A stretch of 64,000 bases of DNA from JAWXBK01 sp040878185 (lineage in GTDB: Bacteria > Pseudomonadota > Alphaproteobacteria > Dongiales > Dongiaceae), in NCBI GenBank assembly GCA_040878185.1, contig JBBDMS010000022.1, positions 1 to 64,000 on the forward strand, in the 5' to 3' direction. How positions within the stretch are numbered: the stretch's first letter is position 1; every line of letters starts with the position of its first letter. This document shows positions 27,386-36,962 of the stretch, in pieces. Made by a program: the position numbers and the translations under genes. The notes under the pieces were generated by a model that did no database searches, was not told the DNA's origin, and worked only from the letters and a program-made list of their open reading frames with translations.

Positions 27386-28195
27386 ATGGCAATGCCAAGC
27401 TTCAGCATGCGCCAGCTTCTCGAAGCTGGTGTTCATTTCGGCCACCACACCCGTCGCTGGAACCCGAAGATGTCCCCGTACATTTTCGGCGTCCGCAACA
27501 ACGTCCATATCCTCGATCTCGAACAGTCGGTCCCGATGCTGCATCGGGCACTGCAGGCCGCGCGCGACGTCGTCGCCGGCGGTGGCCGGGTGCTGTTCGT
27601 GGCGACCAAGCGCCAGGCCAGCGAGAAGCTCGCTGAATCAGCCAAGCGCTGCGGTCAGTATTACGTCAACCATCGCTGGCTCGGCGGTATGCTGACCAAC
27701 TGGAAGACGATCTCGAACTCGATCAAGCGGCTGCGCGAACTCGACGAGCAGCTCGATACCGGGCTCGCCGGCCTGACCAAGAAGGAGCTGCTGCAGCTCA
27801 CCCGCGAACGCGACAAGCTCGAGCGGGCGCTCGGCGGCATCAAGGAAATGGGCGGGCGCCCCGACATCCTGTTCGTGATCGACACGAACAAGGAAAACAT
27901 CGCCGTCGCCGAAGCCGCGAAACTGGGCATCCCGGTCATCGCGGTGGTCGACAGCAACTCCGATCCGGAAGGCATCACATTTCCGATCCCGGGCAATGAC
28001 GATGCGCTTCGTGCCATTGCGATGTATCTCGATCTGATGGCCGATGCGGTGCTCGACGGGTTGCAGCAGGAGATGATCGCATCCGGTGTCGACGTTGGCG
28101 AACAGGCCAACGCGCCGGTCGAACATCTGCCGGACGCCGACGCTGCCATCGCGAGCGATGCCGGGGCGACCGGCGAAGCGGCCGCGACGGCCTGA
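27386..28195 (+). CDS. rpsB: 30S ribosomal protein S2
   Basis: Small-subunit ribosomal protein uS2 (269 aa). Diagnostic stretches are LLEAGVHFGHHTRRWNPKM, NNVHILDLEQSVPML, the WLGGMLTNWKTI motif, and the conserved DPEGITFPIPGNDDALRAI near the end. A low-complexity Ala/Asp-rich tail of about 30 residues follows the conserved core, as in many alphaproteobacteria. The start at 27386 gives the family N-terminus; in-frame sequence upstream is leader. It is cotranscribed with tsf, with an assembly gap between them. Confidence 0.97.
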   Translation: MAMPSFSMRQLLEAGVHFGHHTRRWNPKMSPYIFGVRNNVHILDLEQSVPMLHRALQAARDVVAGGGRVLFVATKRQASEKLAESAKRCGQYYVNHRWLGGMLTNWKTISNSIKRLRELDEQLDTGLAGLTKKELLQLTRERDKLERALGGIKEMGGRPDILFVIDTNKENIAVAEAAKLGIPVIAVVDSNSDPEGITFPIPGNDDALRAIAMYLDLMADAVLDGLQQEMIASGVDVGEQANAPVEHLPDADAAIASDAGATGEAAATA

Positions 28196-28220
28196 CTTCC
28201 GTATCCGATCCGGCGCGCGC

Positions 28221-28230
28221 NNNNNNNNNN
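28221..28230. other. Assembly gap (10 N)
   Basis: Ten N bases interrupt the rpsB-tsf intergenic region. A round number of N normally marks a join of uncertain length, so the true spacing is unknown. The flanks are GC-rich (CCGGCGCGC on the left), which may have caused the break. No coding sequence appears to be interrupted. Confidence 0.95.
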
Positions 28231-28306
28231 CTCGGCCCGGACCGTCGCCCCAGACGATGTGAACGTCCGGATCCGAAACGACGATTTGTACTCAGGAGAG
28301 AAGAGC

Positions 28307-29200
28307 ATGGCTGAAATCAGCGCAGGGCTCGTGAAGCAGCTTCGCGAGATGTCGGGCGCCGGCATGATGGATTGCAAGAAAGCGCTCACCGAAACCTCCG
28401 GCGATCTGGAAGGCGCGGTCGACTGGCTGCGCAAGAAGGGGCTTGCCGCGGCTGCCAAGAAGGCCGGCCGCGTCGCGGCCGAAGGTCTGGTCGCGGCCGT
28501 TGTCGACAGCGGCGAGGCGGCTCTTGTCGAGCTGAATTCCGAAACGGACTTCGTGGCGCGCAATGAAGAGTTCCAAGGCTTCCTTCGCGCAGCGGCCCCG
28601 CTTGCGCTCACGGACGACAGCGTCGATGCACTGAAGGCGAAAAAGCTCGCCGACGGGCGCACGGTCGACGAGGCGCTGACCCAGCTCATCGCCAAGATCG
28701 GCGAGAACATGACGCTGCGCCGGATCGAGCGCTTGTCGGTGCAGGGCGGCGTCATCGCGAGCTATGTGCATAACGCGATCGCGCCGGGTCTCGGCAAGAT
28801 CGGTGTCCTGGTCGCGCTCAAGTCGAGCGGCGACAAGGCGAAGCTCGCCGAAACGGCGCGTCAGATCGCGATGCATGTCGCGGCCACCAGCCCGCAATCG
28901 GTTTCGGTTGCGGATCTCGATCCGGCACTGGTCGCGCGCGAGCGCGCGGTGCTGATCGAGCAGGCGAAGACCTCCGGCAAGTCGCAGGAGATCGCCGAGA
29001 AGATGGTCGAAGGGCGACTGCGCAAATACTACGAGGACGTGGTCCTGACGGAGCAGGTCTATGTCGTCGACGGCGAGAGCCGCGTGAAGAAGGTGATCGA
29101 GGATCTCGCCAAGGAGCTCGGGACCCCCGTCGAGATTGCCGGGTTCCGCCGTCTGGTGCTGGGCGAAGGCGTGCCGCGCGATGCGGAGGGGGACGCCTGA
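28307..29200 (+). CDS. tsf: Elongation factor Ts
   Basis: The guanine-nucleotide exchange factor for EF-Tu (297 aa). The N-terminal UBA-like domain reads LVKQLREMSGAGMMDCKKAL. The EF-Tu contact motif LNSETDFVARNEEF lies near residues 79-92, followed by the two-lobed core. The start at 28307 is preceded by CAGGAGAGAAGAGC. The length matches other alphaproteobacterial EF-Ts. It is followed 160 bp later by pyrH. Confidence 0.97.
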   Translation: MAEISAGLVKQLREMSGAGMMDCKKALTETSGDLEGAVDWLRKKGLAAAAKKAGRVAAEGLVAAVVDSGEAALVELNSETDFVARNEEFQGFLRAAAPLALTDDSVDALKAKKLADGRTVDEALTQLIAKIGENMTLRRIERLSVQGGVIASYVHNAIAPGLGKIGVLVALKSSGDKAKLAETARQIAMHVAATSPQSVSVADLDPALVARERAVLIEQAKTSGKSQEIAEKMVEGRLRKYYEDVVLTEQVYVVDGESRVKKVIEDLAKELGTPVEIAGFRRLVLGEGVPRDAEGDA

Positions 29201-29360
29201 AAACCATGACGGACCGACCGCCGACGCCCTGAATGGAGCGCTGGCGGCTTGGCCGGCCGGCGTTTCGTGTATGATGGGGCCGGCCCGCGCCCGGGTCTGG
29301 TTCGCTAAGACCGAGGCGGATCTGGCGCTGTGCCCGCCGCTGAGAGGGATCGCCCGAGAC

Positions 29361-30113
29361 ATGCCGGACTCCAAGGCCGCACCCGTTAAAGAAAAGCCGG
29401 CCGGTCAGGCGTACCGGCGTGTCCTCCTGAAGATTTCCGGCGAGGCCCTGATGGGGCCCGGCGAGTTCGGGCTCGATCCCGATACGGTCAATCGCGTCGC
29501 CACCGAGGTCGCTGCGGTCAACCGGCTCGGCATCGAAGTTTGCCTGGTAATCGGCGGCGGCAATATCTTCCGCGGCGTTGCCGGGGCCTCCCAGGGCATG
29601 CAGCGCGCCAGCGCCGACTATATGGGCATGCTGGCGACGGTCATTAACGCGCTCGCGATGCAGAACGCGCTCGAACAGGCCGGCATCCCGACCCGCGTTC
29701 TTTCCGCAATTCCGATGGCGACGGTCTGCGAGCCGTACATCCGGCGCCGCGCCATCCGCCATCTCGAAAAGGGCCGCATCGTCATTTTCGCGGCCGGCAC
29801 CGGCAATCCGTTTTTCACCACCGATACTGCGGCGGCCCTGCGCGCCTCGGAAATGGGCTGCGATGCGCTGCTCAAGGGCACCAAGGTCGACGGCGTCTAC
29901 AGCGCCGACCCGACACGCAATTCCGATGCCCAGCGCTATGACCGGCTGACCTATCTCGAGGTGCTGTCGCGCGACCTCAAGGTTATGGACGCAACGGCCA
30001 TAAGCCTGGCACGGGAAAGCCACATTCCCATTGTTGTATTCTCGATCAGTCAAAGCGGGGCCTTCGCCGACGTCATGGCGGGGAACGGTCGCTTCACGGT
30101 TATTACGGACTAA
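29361..30113 (+). CDS. pyrH: UMP kinase
   Basis: A hexameric amino-acid-kinase-fold enzyme (250 aa) that phosphorylates UMP to UDP. Motifs are LLKISGEALMG, the glycine-rich GGGNIFRG, TVCEPYIRRRAIRHLEKGR, and GTGNPFFTTDTAAALRA. Start 29361 adds a short hydrophilic N-terminal extension (about 16 residues) before the conserved core. The frame is open farther upstream, but that part has no family likeness. It ends 21 bp before the chosen frr start. Confidence 0.96.
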   Translation: MPDSKAAPVKEKPAGQAYRRVLLKISGEALMGPGEFGLDPDTVNRVATEVAAVNRLGIEVCLVIGGGNIFRGVAGASQGMQRASADYMGMLATVINALAMQNALEQAGIPTRVLSAIPMATVCEPYIRRRAIRHLEKGRIVIFAAGTGNPFFTTDTAAALRASEMGCDALLKGTKVDGVYSADPTRNSDAQRYDRLTYLEVLSRDLKVMDATAISLARESHIPIVVFSISQSGAFADVMAGNGRFTVITD

Positions 30114-30134
30114 GGAGGGGTGGGGAGCATCGTC

Positions 30135-30692
30135 ATGCCAGCGTTCGACATCAAAGACATGCAGCGCCGGATGGACGGCGCTCTCGAGGCGCTGGGCCGC
30201 GAATTCGGCGGCCTGCGCACGGGCCGCGCATCGGCGCATCTGCTCGATCCGATTACGGTCAGCGCCTATGGAAGCGAGATGCCACTGACCCAGGTCGGCA
30301 CGGTCAACGTGCCGGAGCCGCGCATGATCACCGTCCAGGTCTGGGACCGCGGTCTGGTGATCTCGGTGCAGAAGGCGATCCGCGAAGCCGGGCTCGGTCT
30401 CAATCCCACCGCCGACGGCCAGCTCGTGCGCGTGCCGATCCCCGAACTGAGCGAGGATCGCCGTCGCGAACTCGGCAAGATCGCGCATAAATATGCGGAG
30501 CAGGCGCGTATCGCCGTGCGCAACGTTCGCCGCGATGCGATGGAACAACTGAAGAAGATGGAAAAGGACGGCAAGATTTCCGAGGACGAGCATCGCCATC
30601 AGTCCGATCTGGTGCAGAAGGCGACCGACGAGCATGTGAAGAAAGTCGACGATACGCTTGCCAAAAAGGAACAGGAGATCATGCAGGTCTGA
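30135..30692 (+). CDS. frr: Ribosome recycling factor
   Basis: Splits post-termination ribosomes together with EF-G (185 aa, the classical RRF length). Conserved parts are FGGLRTGRASAHLLDPI, VNVPEPRMITVQVWD, and the C-terminal three-helix bundle with RVPIPELSEDRRRELGK. ATG 30135 is chosen over GTG 30120 because the AAGGAGG site is too close to the GTG and because the family begins at this point. The stop overlaps the uppS ATG. Confidence 0.97.
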   Translation: MPAFDIKDMQRRMDGALEALGREFGGLRTGRASAHLLDPITVSAYGSEMPLTQVGTVNVPEPRMITVQVWDRGLVISVQKAIREAGLGLNPTADGQLVRVPIPELSEDRRRELGKIAHKYAEQARIAVRNVRRDAMEQLKKMEKDGKISEDEHRHQSDLVQKATDEHVKKVDDTLAKKEQEIMQV

Positions 30693-31429
30693 TGGAGCCG
30701 CTGCGCAAATCCGAGGCGCCCAAATCCGAGGCACCGCCGACCCATGTGGCCATCATCATGGATGGCAACGGGCGCTGGGCGAAGGCGCGAGGACTGCCGC
30801 GCACCGCCGGGCATCATCGCGGCGCGGAGGCGGCGCGGCGCGCCGTGGTCGGCGCCGCTGAACTCGGCATCGGCTATCTGACCCTGTTCAGCTTCTCGTC
30901 CGAGAACTGGAATCGGCCGCCGGCGGAAATCGACGACCTGATGGCGTTGCTGCGGCTTTATCTGCGCAAGGAGCTCCGCACGCTACAGGAATCCGACGTC
31001 CGCCTCAGGGTCATCGGCGATCGCGAGCGGCTCGATCGCGAGATCGTCGCGCTGATCGAGCAGGCGGAACGGGAGACCGCATCGAATCGGGGATTGACTG
31101 TCGTTATCGCGCTCTCATACGGCGCGCGCGCCGAGATCGCCGGTGCCGCACGTCGGATCGCCGAGGATGTTCGTGCCGGACGGCTCGCACCCGAGGCCGT
31201 CGACGAGAAGGCGGTCGCATCGCGCCTGCTGACGGCGGACATTCCCGATCCCGATCTGATCATCCGTACCAGCGGCGAAAAACGGATCAGCAATTTCCTG
31301 CTCTGGCAGGGTGCGTATGCCGAACTGGTCTTCCTCGATCGGTTCTGGCCCGATTTCACGAAGGACGATCTCGAACATGCCCTGCACGAGTATCACGGCC
31401 GTGAGCGTCGATACGGTGCCAGCGGCTGA
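30692..31429 (+). CDS. uppS: Undecaprenyl diphosphate synthase
   Basis: A cis-prenyltransferase (245 aa) making the C55 carrier lipid for cell-wall synthesis. Motifs are IIMDGNGRWAKARG with the catalytic Asp, FSFSSENWNRP, and RTSGEKRISNFLLWQ. The extreme N-terminus has a tandem KSEAP-KSEAP repeat encoded by a 15-bp near-duplication, a harmless-looking extension. The start is coupled to the frr stop (TGATG). Confidence 0.96.
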   Translation: MEPLRKSEAPKSEAPPTHVAIIMDGNGRWAKARGLPRTAGHHRGAEAARRAVVGAAELGIGYLTLFSFSSENWNRPPAEIDDLMALLRLYLRKELRTLQESDVRLRVIGDRERLDREIVALIEQAERETASNRGLTVVIALSYGARAEIAGAARRIAEDVRAGRLAPEAVDEKAVASRLLTADIPDPDLIIRTSGEKRISNFLLWQGAYAELVFLDRFWPDFTKDDLEHALHEYHGRERRYGASG

Positions 31430-32234
31430 CGGTTCGGCATTGACGCGGCGCCTGATCGCCGCGGCAGTGCTGATGCCGGTGGCGCTCGCGCTCGCCTGGG
31501 CGGGCGGCATGCTGTGGGCGCTGGCGATCGCCGGCCTTGCCGCGCTCGCGCTGTGGGAATGGCAGCGCATGACGATCCCCGATGGCTGGATCACGACAAT
31601 TCTTGCACCGCTGATCGCGGCCGGTGGCTGCATCGCCCTGTTGCTCGACGGCATGGGCGCAGCCCTGCTGGTCGTCGCGATCAGCGCGATCGCAAGCTGG
31701 GCCGTCGCAACCCGCAATGCGCCGGCGGGGCGACGCCTGCTGCTCGGCGCCGGGGTGGTCTATATCGGCCTCGGCGCGCTGGCTCTGGTTCTGCTCCGGC
31801 TCATGCCGGAAGCCGGATTCGGCGCGCTCGTCTGGCTGCTGTTCAGCGTCTGGGCGTCCGATTCCGGGGCTTACGCAGCCGGCAAACTGATTGGCGGGCC
31901 GCGGCTTGCGCCCCGGGTAAGCCCGAACAAGACATGGGCCGGCCTCGCCGGTGCGGTGGCGGCGCCTGCTTTCATGGGTGTGCTGTTCGGCCTGTTCTGG
32001 CCGGGTGCGCCGGCGGCCTGGCTTCTCGGTCTGATCGGCCTCGGCATCGGGCTCTTCGGGCAGGGCGGCGACCTCATTGAATCCGCGGTCAAGCGCCGTG
32101 TCGGCGTGAAGGACAGTGGCTGGCTCGTTCCGGGCCATGGCGGCGTGCTCGACCGCATCGATGCCCTGCTGGCCGCCGCCCTTTTCGTGGCTGCCCTTTA
32201 TCTGGTTGGCGGGGACGGGCTGACATGGTCGTAA
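31401..32234 (+). CDS. cdsA: Phosphatidate cytidylyltransferase
   Basis: A membrane enzyme (277 aa) making CDP-diacylglycerol for phospholipid synthesis. It has about seven hydrophobic helices. The family signature at the C-terminus is clear: SAVKRRVGVKDSGWLVPGHG followed by GVLDRID, and upstream SPNKTWAGLAGAV. The start is uncertain. GTG 31401 gives a compact N-terminus and overlaps uppS by 29 bp; other in-frame starts lie deeper in uppS. It overlaps dxr by 10 bp. Confidence 0.94.
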   Translation: MSVDTVPAADGSALTRRLIAAAVLMPVALALAWAGGMLWALAIAGLAALALWEWQRMTIPDGWITTILAPLIAAGGCIALLLDGMGAALLVVAISAIASWAVATRNAPAGRRLLLGAGVVYIGLGALALVLLRLMPEAGFGALVWLLFSVWASDSGAYAAGKLIGGPRLAPRVSPNKTWAGLAGAVAAPAFMGVLFGLFWPGAPAAWLLGLIGLGIGLFGQGGDLIESAVKRRVGVKDSGWLVPGHGGVLDRIDALLAAALFVAALYLVGGDGLTWS

Positions 32235-33427
32235 TCCCGGCACCGCTGCCGAAACGGCAGCCCGACATCCGGCGCATCTCGATCTTCGGCGCGACCGGCT
32301 CGGTGGGATGTAACACCGTCGATCTGATCCGCCGCGACCCCAAGCGCTACGAGGTCGTGGCGCTCACCGCGCGCAGCAACGTCGCGGCGCTGGCCAAGAT
32401 GGCGCGCGAGGTCGGGGCGCAGCTTGCCGTGGTGGCCGACCCGGGCGCCTATCCCGCGCTCAAGGAGGCATTGGCGGGCAGCGGGATCGAGGCGGCGGCC
32501 GGGCCGGATGCCCTCGTGGAGGCCGCCGCGCGGCCGGCGGACTGGATGATGGCGGCGATCGTGGGTGCTGCAGGCCTGCGCCCCACCCTGGAGGCAATCC
32601 GGCAGGGCGGCATCGTCGCGCTCGCCAACAAGGAATGCCTGGTCTGCGCCGGCGAGCTGGTGATGGGGGAGGTCGCCCGAAACAACGCGCAGCTTCTGCC
32701 AGTCGATTCCGAGCATAGCGCAGTATTCCAAGTGCTCGACACGCGCCGGCGCGAGGCGATCGAGAAGATCATCCTGACCGCATCGGGCGGTCCGTTCCGC
32801 ACCATGGATCTCGAAAGCATGAGCCGGGTCACGCCGGCCGAAGCGGTTGCCCATCCGAACTGGCGCATGGGCGCCAAAATCTCGGTCGATTCCGCGACCA
32901 TGATGAACAAGGGGCTCGAACTGATCGAGGCGCGTCATCTGTTCGACATGCCCTCGGAACGGATCGAGGTGCTGGTGCACCCGCAATCGGTGGTCCACAG
33001 CCTGGTGAGCTATATCGACGGCTCTGTGCTCGCCCAGCTCGGGACCCCGGATATGCGGACCCCCATCGCCTACGCGCTGGGGTGGCCGCACCGGATCGCC
33101 GCACCCTCCGCCCGGCTCGACCTCGCGCGAATTGGAAGCCTCACCTTTGAACCTCCTGATTTGGCACGATTCCCGTCGCTTGCTTTGGCCCGCGACGCTC
33201 TGCGCCAGGGAGGCGGAGCCACGACCGTCCTGAATGCCGCGAATGAGGTGGCCGTGGCCGCTTTCCTTGACGAACGGATCCGCTTTACCGACATCTGCCG
33301 GGTCGTCGAGACCTGCCTCGAACATGCTCCGGCCCGCTCTCCGGCAACGCTGGCCGAGGTCGACGAAATCGACCAGTCTGCGCGCGAGCGCGCCTGGGCC
33401 GCGATCGGCCGCCGATCCGGGCATTGA
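32225..33427 (+). CDS. dxr: 1-deoxy-D-xylulose 5-phosphate reductoisomerase
   Basis: The second enzyme of the MEP isoprenoid pathway (400 aa). The NADPH motif is IFGATGSVGCNTVDLI. Substrate and metal-site motifs are ANKECLVCAGELV, PVDSEHSAVFQ, TASGGPFRTM, and MGAKISVDSATMMNKGLE. The start overlaps the end of cdsA. The clustering with uppS and cdsA (isoprenoid carrier and phospholipid genes) before rseP and bamA is the usual envelope block. Confidence 0.96.
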   Translation: MVVIPAPLPKRQPDIRRISIFGATGSVGCNTVDLIRRDPKRYEVVALTARSNVAALAKMAREVGAQLAVVADPGAYPALKEALAGSGIEAAAGPDALVEAAARPADWMMAAIVGAAGLRPTLEAIRQGGIVALANKECLVCAGELVMGEVARNNAQLLPVDSEHSAVFQVLDTRRREAIEKIILTASGGPFRTMDLESMSRVTPAEAVAHPNWRMGAKISVDSATMMNKGLELIEARHLFDMPSERIEVLVHPQSVVHSLVSYIDGSVLAQLGTPDMRTPIAYALGWPHRIAAPSARLDLARIGSLTFEPPDLARFPSLALARDALRQGGGATTVLNAANEVAVAAFLDERIRFTDICRVVETCLEHAPARSPATLAEVDEIDQSARERAWAAIGRRSGH

Positions 33428-33506
33428 TGAATCGCTGCATATGCGGCAAACCCTGCCTCCGGGGAGCGGCCCTGCCGTTCCCCCAACATGAATGGCGTAA
33501 TCTGCG

Positions 33507-34637
33507 ATGATCGATTTTTTCACCACCGCTCCCATCTACGTGCTGGCATTCCTCGCCGTGATCACGGTCGTGGTCTTCGTCCATGAACTCGGGCATTTCA
33601 TGGTTGCCCGGGCGGTCGGCGTCCGGGTCGAGGTGTTTTCGATCGGCTTCGGCAAGGAGCTGTTCGGATTCAACGATCGGCACGGCACACGCTGGAAGTT
33701 CAGCCTGCTGCCCCTCGGCGGTTACGTGAAAATGTTCGGCGAGAGCGACGAGACGGTTCAGCCCGACGGCACAACGCGGCCGTTGACCGAGACCGAGCGC
33801 GCCGGTTCGTTTGCCCATAAGTCGCTCGCGCGACGCAGCGCCGTCGTGGTGGCGGGGCCTGTCGCGAACTACATCTTCGCCATTCTCGTTCTCGGCGTTC
33901 TCTATCTTTCTTATGGGCAACCGTTCACGGCGCCGGTCATTGGCGAAGTACAGGCCGATTCGGTTGCCGCCGAAATCGGACTGCAGACCGGCGATCGGAT
34001 CGTTGCGATCGACGGCAACCCGGTCGAGAGTTTTCAGGAGGTTGCCGAAACCGTTCAGTTCGGACTCGGCGTGCCACTCGAACTGACGATCGAGCGTGAC
34101 GGCGAATCGCGAACAATTCCGGCGGTACCGAGCGTCGTCGAGATTACCGACAATTTTGGCAATATTCACCGCGTCGGGCGTTTGGGTATCGGCCCTGCAG
34201 GGGAAACAGAAACGCGGACCTTCGGGCCGCTTGCTGCGTTTGGTGCGGCAACAACGGAGAGCTGGCACACATCGGGGCGAATTCTCGAATCGTTGTGGCA
34301 GATCATAGAAGGCACGCGATCGGCGGAAGAACTGGGCGGCGTCATCCGCATCGGGAAGATGGCGGGCGACATCGCGAAGGAAGGGATTGTGCATCTGATC
34401 GGATTTGCTGCGTGGATCTCGATCATGCTCGGCTTGTTCAACCTCTTTCCCATCCCTATGCTTGACGGCGGCCATCTTGCTTTCTACGCCTACGAGGCGG
34501 TACGGGGGCGGCCGATGGCCATCCGGGCCCAGGAATGGGCATTCCGGGTCGGTCTGGTCTTTCTCGTGGGGCTGACGCTCTTCGCCATCAGAAACGATCT
34601 TAAGCTCTTCGATTTTTTCAAGAATCTGCTAACCTAG
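33507..34637 (+). CDS. rseP: RIP metalloprotease RseP (site-2 protease)
   Basis: An intramembrane zinc protease (376 aa). The zinc motif HELGH is in the first helix (FVHELGHFMVARAVG), and the third ligand is in the C-terminal LFPIPMLDGGHLAFYAYEA. One PDZ domain is visible at about residues 125-200 (SVAAEIGLQTGDRIVAIDG). In relatives it cleaves anti-sigma factors and signal-peptide remnants. It is followed 24 bp later by bamA, the usual arrangement. Confidence 0.95.
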   Translation: MIDFFTTAPIYVLAFLAVITVVVFVHELGHFMVARAVGVRVEVFSIGFGKELFGFNDRHGTRWKFSLLPLGGYVKMFGESDETVQPDGTTRPLTETERAGSFAHKSLARRSAVVVAGPVANYIFAILVLGVLYLSYGQPFTAPVIGEVQADSVAAEIGLQTGDRIVAIDGNPVESFQEVAETVQFGLGVPLELTIERDGESRTIPAVPSVVEITDNFGNIHRVGRLGIGPAGETETRTFGPLAAFGAATTESWHTSGRILESLWQIIEGTRSAEELGGVIRIGKMAGDIAKEGIVHLIGFAAWISIMLGLFNLFPIPMLDGGHLAFYAYEAVRGRPMAIRAQEWAFRVGLVFLVGLTLFAIRNDLKLFDFFKNLLT

Positions 34638-34661
34638 CCGCGGTTCGACAGGGGGGCCGGA

Positions 34662-36947
34662 GTGCGATTTGTTGTAGCTGTCCTGGTACTGGTTGCCGGG
34701 CTGGTCGTAGCCAGCGCGGGCCGCGCGCAAGAGTTTGTATTCGACGGCGCTCCCATCGCCGATATCGAAGTCGTGGGCAATCAGCGCATCGAGGCGGACA
34801 CCATCCGCTCGTATATGCAGCTCGGCCCCAACGACCGGTTCGAACCAGCGGCAATCGATCGCGCCTTCAAGTCGGTGTTCGGCACCGGCCTGTTTGCCGA
34901 CGTGGCCTTCGACCGGCGGGGCAACGTGCTGATCGTCGAGGTCGTCGAAAACCCGGTCATCAACCGGTTGGTGTTCGAAGGCAACGACGATATCGACGAC
35001 GAAATTCTGCAGCAGGAAATCCAGCTTCGTCCCCGTATCGTCTATACCCAGACGCGCGTGCAGAGCGACACGCAGCGCATCATCGACATCTATCGTCGGT
35101 CGGGCCGGTACAACGTCACGGTCGAACCCAAGATCATCAAGCTCGATCAGAACCGCGTCGATCTGATCTTCGAAATCGACGAGAACGAGACGACGCTGGT
35201 CGAGCGAATCGATTTCGTCGGCAACGAGGCCTTCAGCGACGGCTCGCTGCGTAGCGAATTGCTGACCAAGGAAGCTGCATTCTGGCGGGTCCTCTCGACA
35301 TCCGACGTCTACGATCCGGATCGTCTGGCGGTCGACCAGGAAGCGCTGCGCCGCTTCTACAACGAAGAAGGCTATGCGGATTTCCGCGTCGTATCGGCCG
35401 TCGCGGAACTCTCGCCCGACCAGACTGCATTCTTCATCACCTTCACGGTCGAGGAAGGTCTGCTCTATCACATCGGCACGATCGAAATCGTCTCGACACT
35501 GCCCGATCTCGACCCCGAGGCGCTCTATGACGAGCTCGAGGTCGACGAGGGCGATCAGTTCGACATTTCGGAGATCGACAGGTCGGTCGAGAACCTGGTC
35601 GATACCATCGGCACGCTCGGTTATGCCTTTGTCGATGTGCGGCCACGTTACGACCGCGACCCCGAGACCGGAATTATCAATCTTCTCTTCGAAATTCAGG
35701 AAGGCCCGCGCGTCTTCGTCGACCGGATCGAAATTATCGGCAACGTCCGCACGCTCGACAAGGTGATCCGGCGCGAGTTCCGCCTCATCGAAGGTGATCC
35801 GTTCAATGCCGCGAAGCTCGAGCGTACCCAGCAGCGTATCCAGAATCTTGGGTATTTCAGTTTCGTCCGGATTGAGCCGGTACCCACCGCCGATGCGGAC
35901 AAGGTGCGGATCGAGGTCGAGGTCGAAGAGCAGTCGACCGGCGAGTTGACCCTCGGTATCGGCTTCTCGACCGCGGAAGGACCGCTCGGGCAAATTGGTT
36001 TGCGAGAACGCAACCTCTTGGGTCGCGGTCAGGATCTTCGCTTCGACATCAGCCTCTCGGGCCGGCGCTCGCAGATCAACCTGGCATTCACGGATCCGTA
36101 CTTCCAGGATTTGCCGCTGGCGGCCGGTTTCGATGTCTACCGCACGGAGACCGACCGCGAGGAGAGTTCATTCAACGAAGAGCGGATCGGCTTAGGCTTG
36201 CGTGCCGGATACGAGCTCACCGAGTACACAAGGCAGGCCTGGCGCTACACGCTCGAACATTCCGACGTGTTCGATGTGGACAACAATGCGTCCCAGGTCA
36301 TTCAGCAGCAGTCGGGTACCTCGCTCACGTCCGCGGTTACGCACACGATCACTTACGATCGCCGCGACAACCGCGTGTTCCCGCATGAGGGCCACTATCT
36401 GAGCGTATCGTCGGAACTGGCCGGCCTCGGGGGCGATATCCGCTATGTTTCCACCACGGTCGCCGCGGGCTACTACATCCCCTTTGGCGAGGCCGTGACG
36501 CTTGAATTGACGGCGGAAGCCGGCAAGATCCACGGCATCGGGCAAGACGTTCGCATTATCGATGCCTACTTCGTCGGCGGTAACAATCTGCGCGGCTTCG
36601 CCGATGGCGGCATCGGACCGCAGGACACGGCGACCGGCGACCAGCTGGGCGGCAATATGTTCGCGCTGGGCAGCGTGCAGCTCTCCTTCCCCCTTGGCCT
36701 GCCCGAGGAGTATGGTATCGGCGGCCGGGTCTTCACGGATTTCGGCACCCTGACCGATACCGACGCGAAATGCACCGGAGTCGGTTGCAACATCGAGGAT
36801 TCGGGCAGCATTCGGGCTTCGGTCGGCGCCGGTATCACGTGGGATTCGTTCCTCGGACCGATCGCGGTCGACCTCGCTTGGCCGATTGCGCAGGAAGACT
36901 ATGACGAAGACGAGTTTTTCCGCTTCAGCGTCGGTGCCCGGTTCTAA
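34662..36947 (+). CDS. bamA: Outer membrane protein assembly factor BamA
   Basis: The central subunit of the beta-barrel assembly machine (761 aa). A signal peptide covers about residues 1-23 (VVAVLVLVAGLVVASAGRAQ). Five POTRA domains follow to about residue 415, then a 16-strand barrel. The L6 region carries GGNNLRGFADGG, a variant of the conserved VRGF motif. The C-terminus ends in phenylalanine (FRFSVGARF), as expected for a Bam substrate. The GTG start is supported by the signal peptide and the GGGGGG upstream. Confidence 0.95.
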   Translation: MRFVVAVLVLVAGLVVASAGRAQEFVFDGAPIADIEVVGNQRIEADTIRSYMQLGPNDRFEPAAIDRAFKSVFGTGLFADVAFDRRGNVLIVEVVENPVINRLVFEGNDDIDDEILQQEIQLRPRIVYTQTRVQSDTQRIIDIYRRSGRYNVTVEPKIIKLDQNRVDLIFEIDENETTLVERIDFVGNEAFSDGSLRSELLTKEAAFWRVLSTSDVYDPDRLAVDQEALRRFYNEEGYADFRVVSAVAELSPDQTAFFITFTVEEGLLYHIGTIEIVSTLPDLDPEALYDELEVDEGDQFDISEIDRSVENLVDTIGTLGYAFVDVRPRYDRDPETGIINLLFEIQEGPRVFVDRIEIIGNVRTLDKVIRREFRLIEGDPFNAAKLERTQQRIQNLGYFSFVRIEPVPTADADKVRIEVEVEEQSTGELTLGIGFSTAEGPLGQIGLRERNLLGRGQDLRFDISLSGRRSQINLAFTDPYFQDLPLAAGFDVYRTETDREESSFNEERIGLGLRAGYELTEYTRQAWRYTLEHSDVFDVDNNASQVIQQQSGTSLTSAVTHTITYDRRDNRVFPHEGHYLSVSSELAGLGGDIRYVSTTVAAGYYIPFGEAVTLELTAEAGKIHGIGQDVRIIDAYFVGGNNLRGFADGGIGPQDTATGDQLGGNMFALGSVQLSFPLGLPEEYGIGGRVFTDFGTLTDTDAKCTGVGCNIEDSGSIRASVGAGITWDSFLGPIAVDLAWPIAQEDYDEDEFFRFSVGARF

Positions 36948-36962
36948 CCGCAAGAACGCGTC

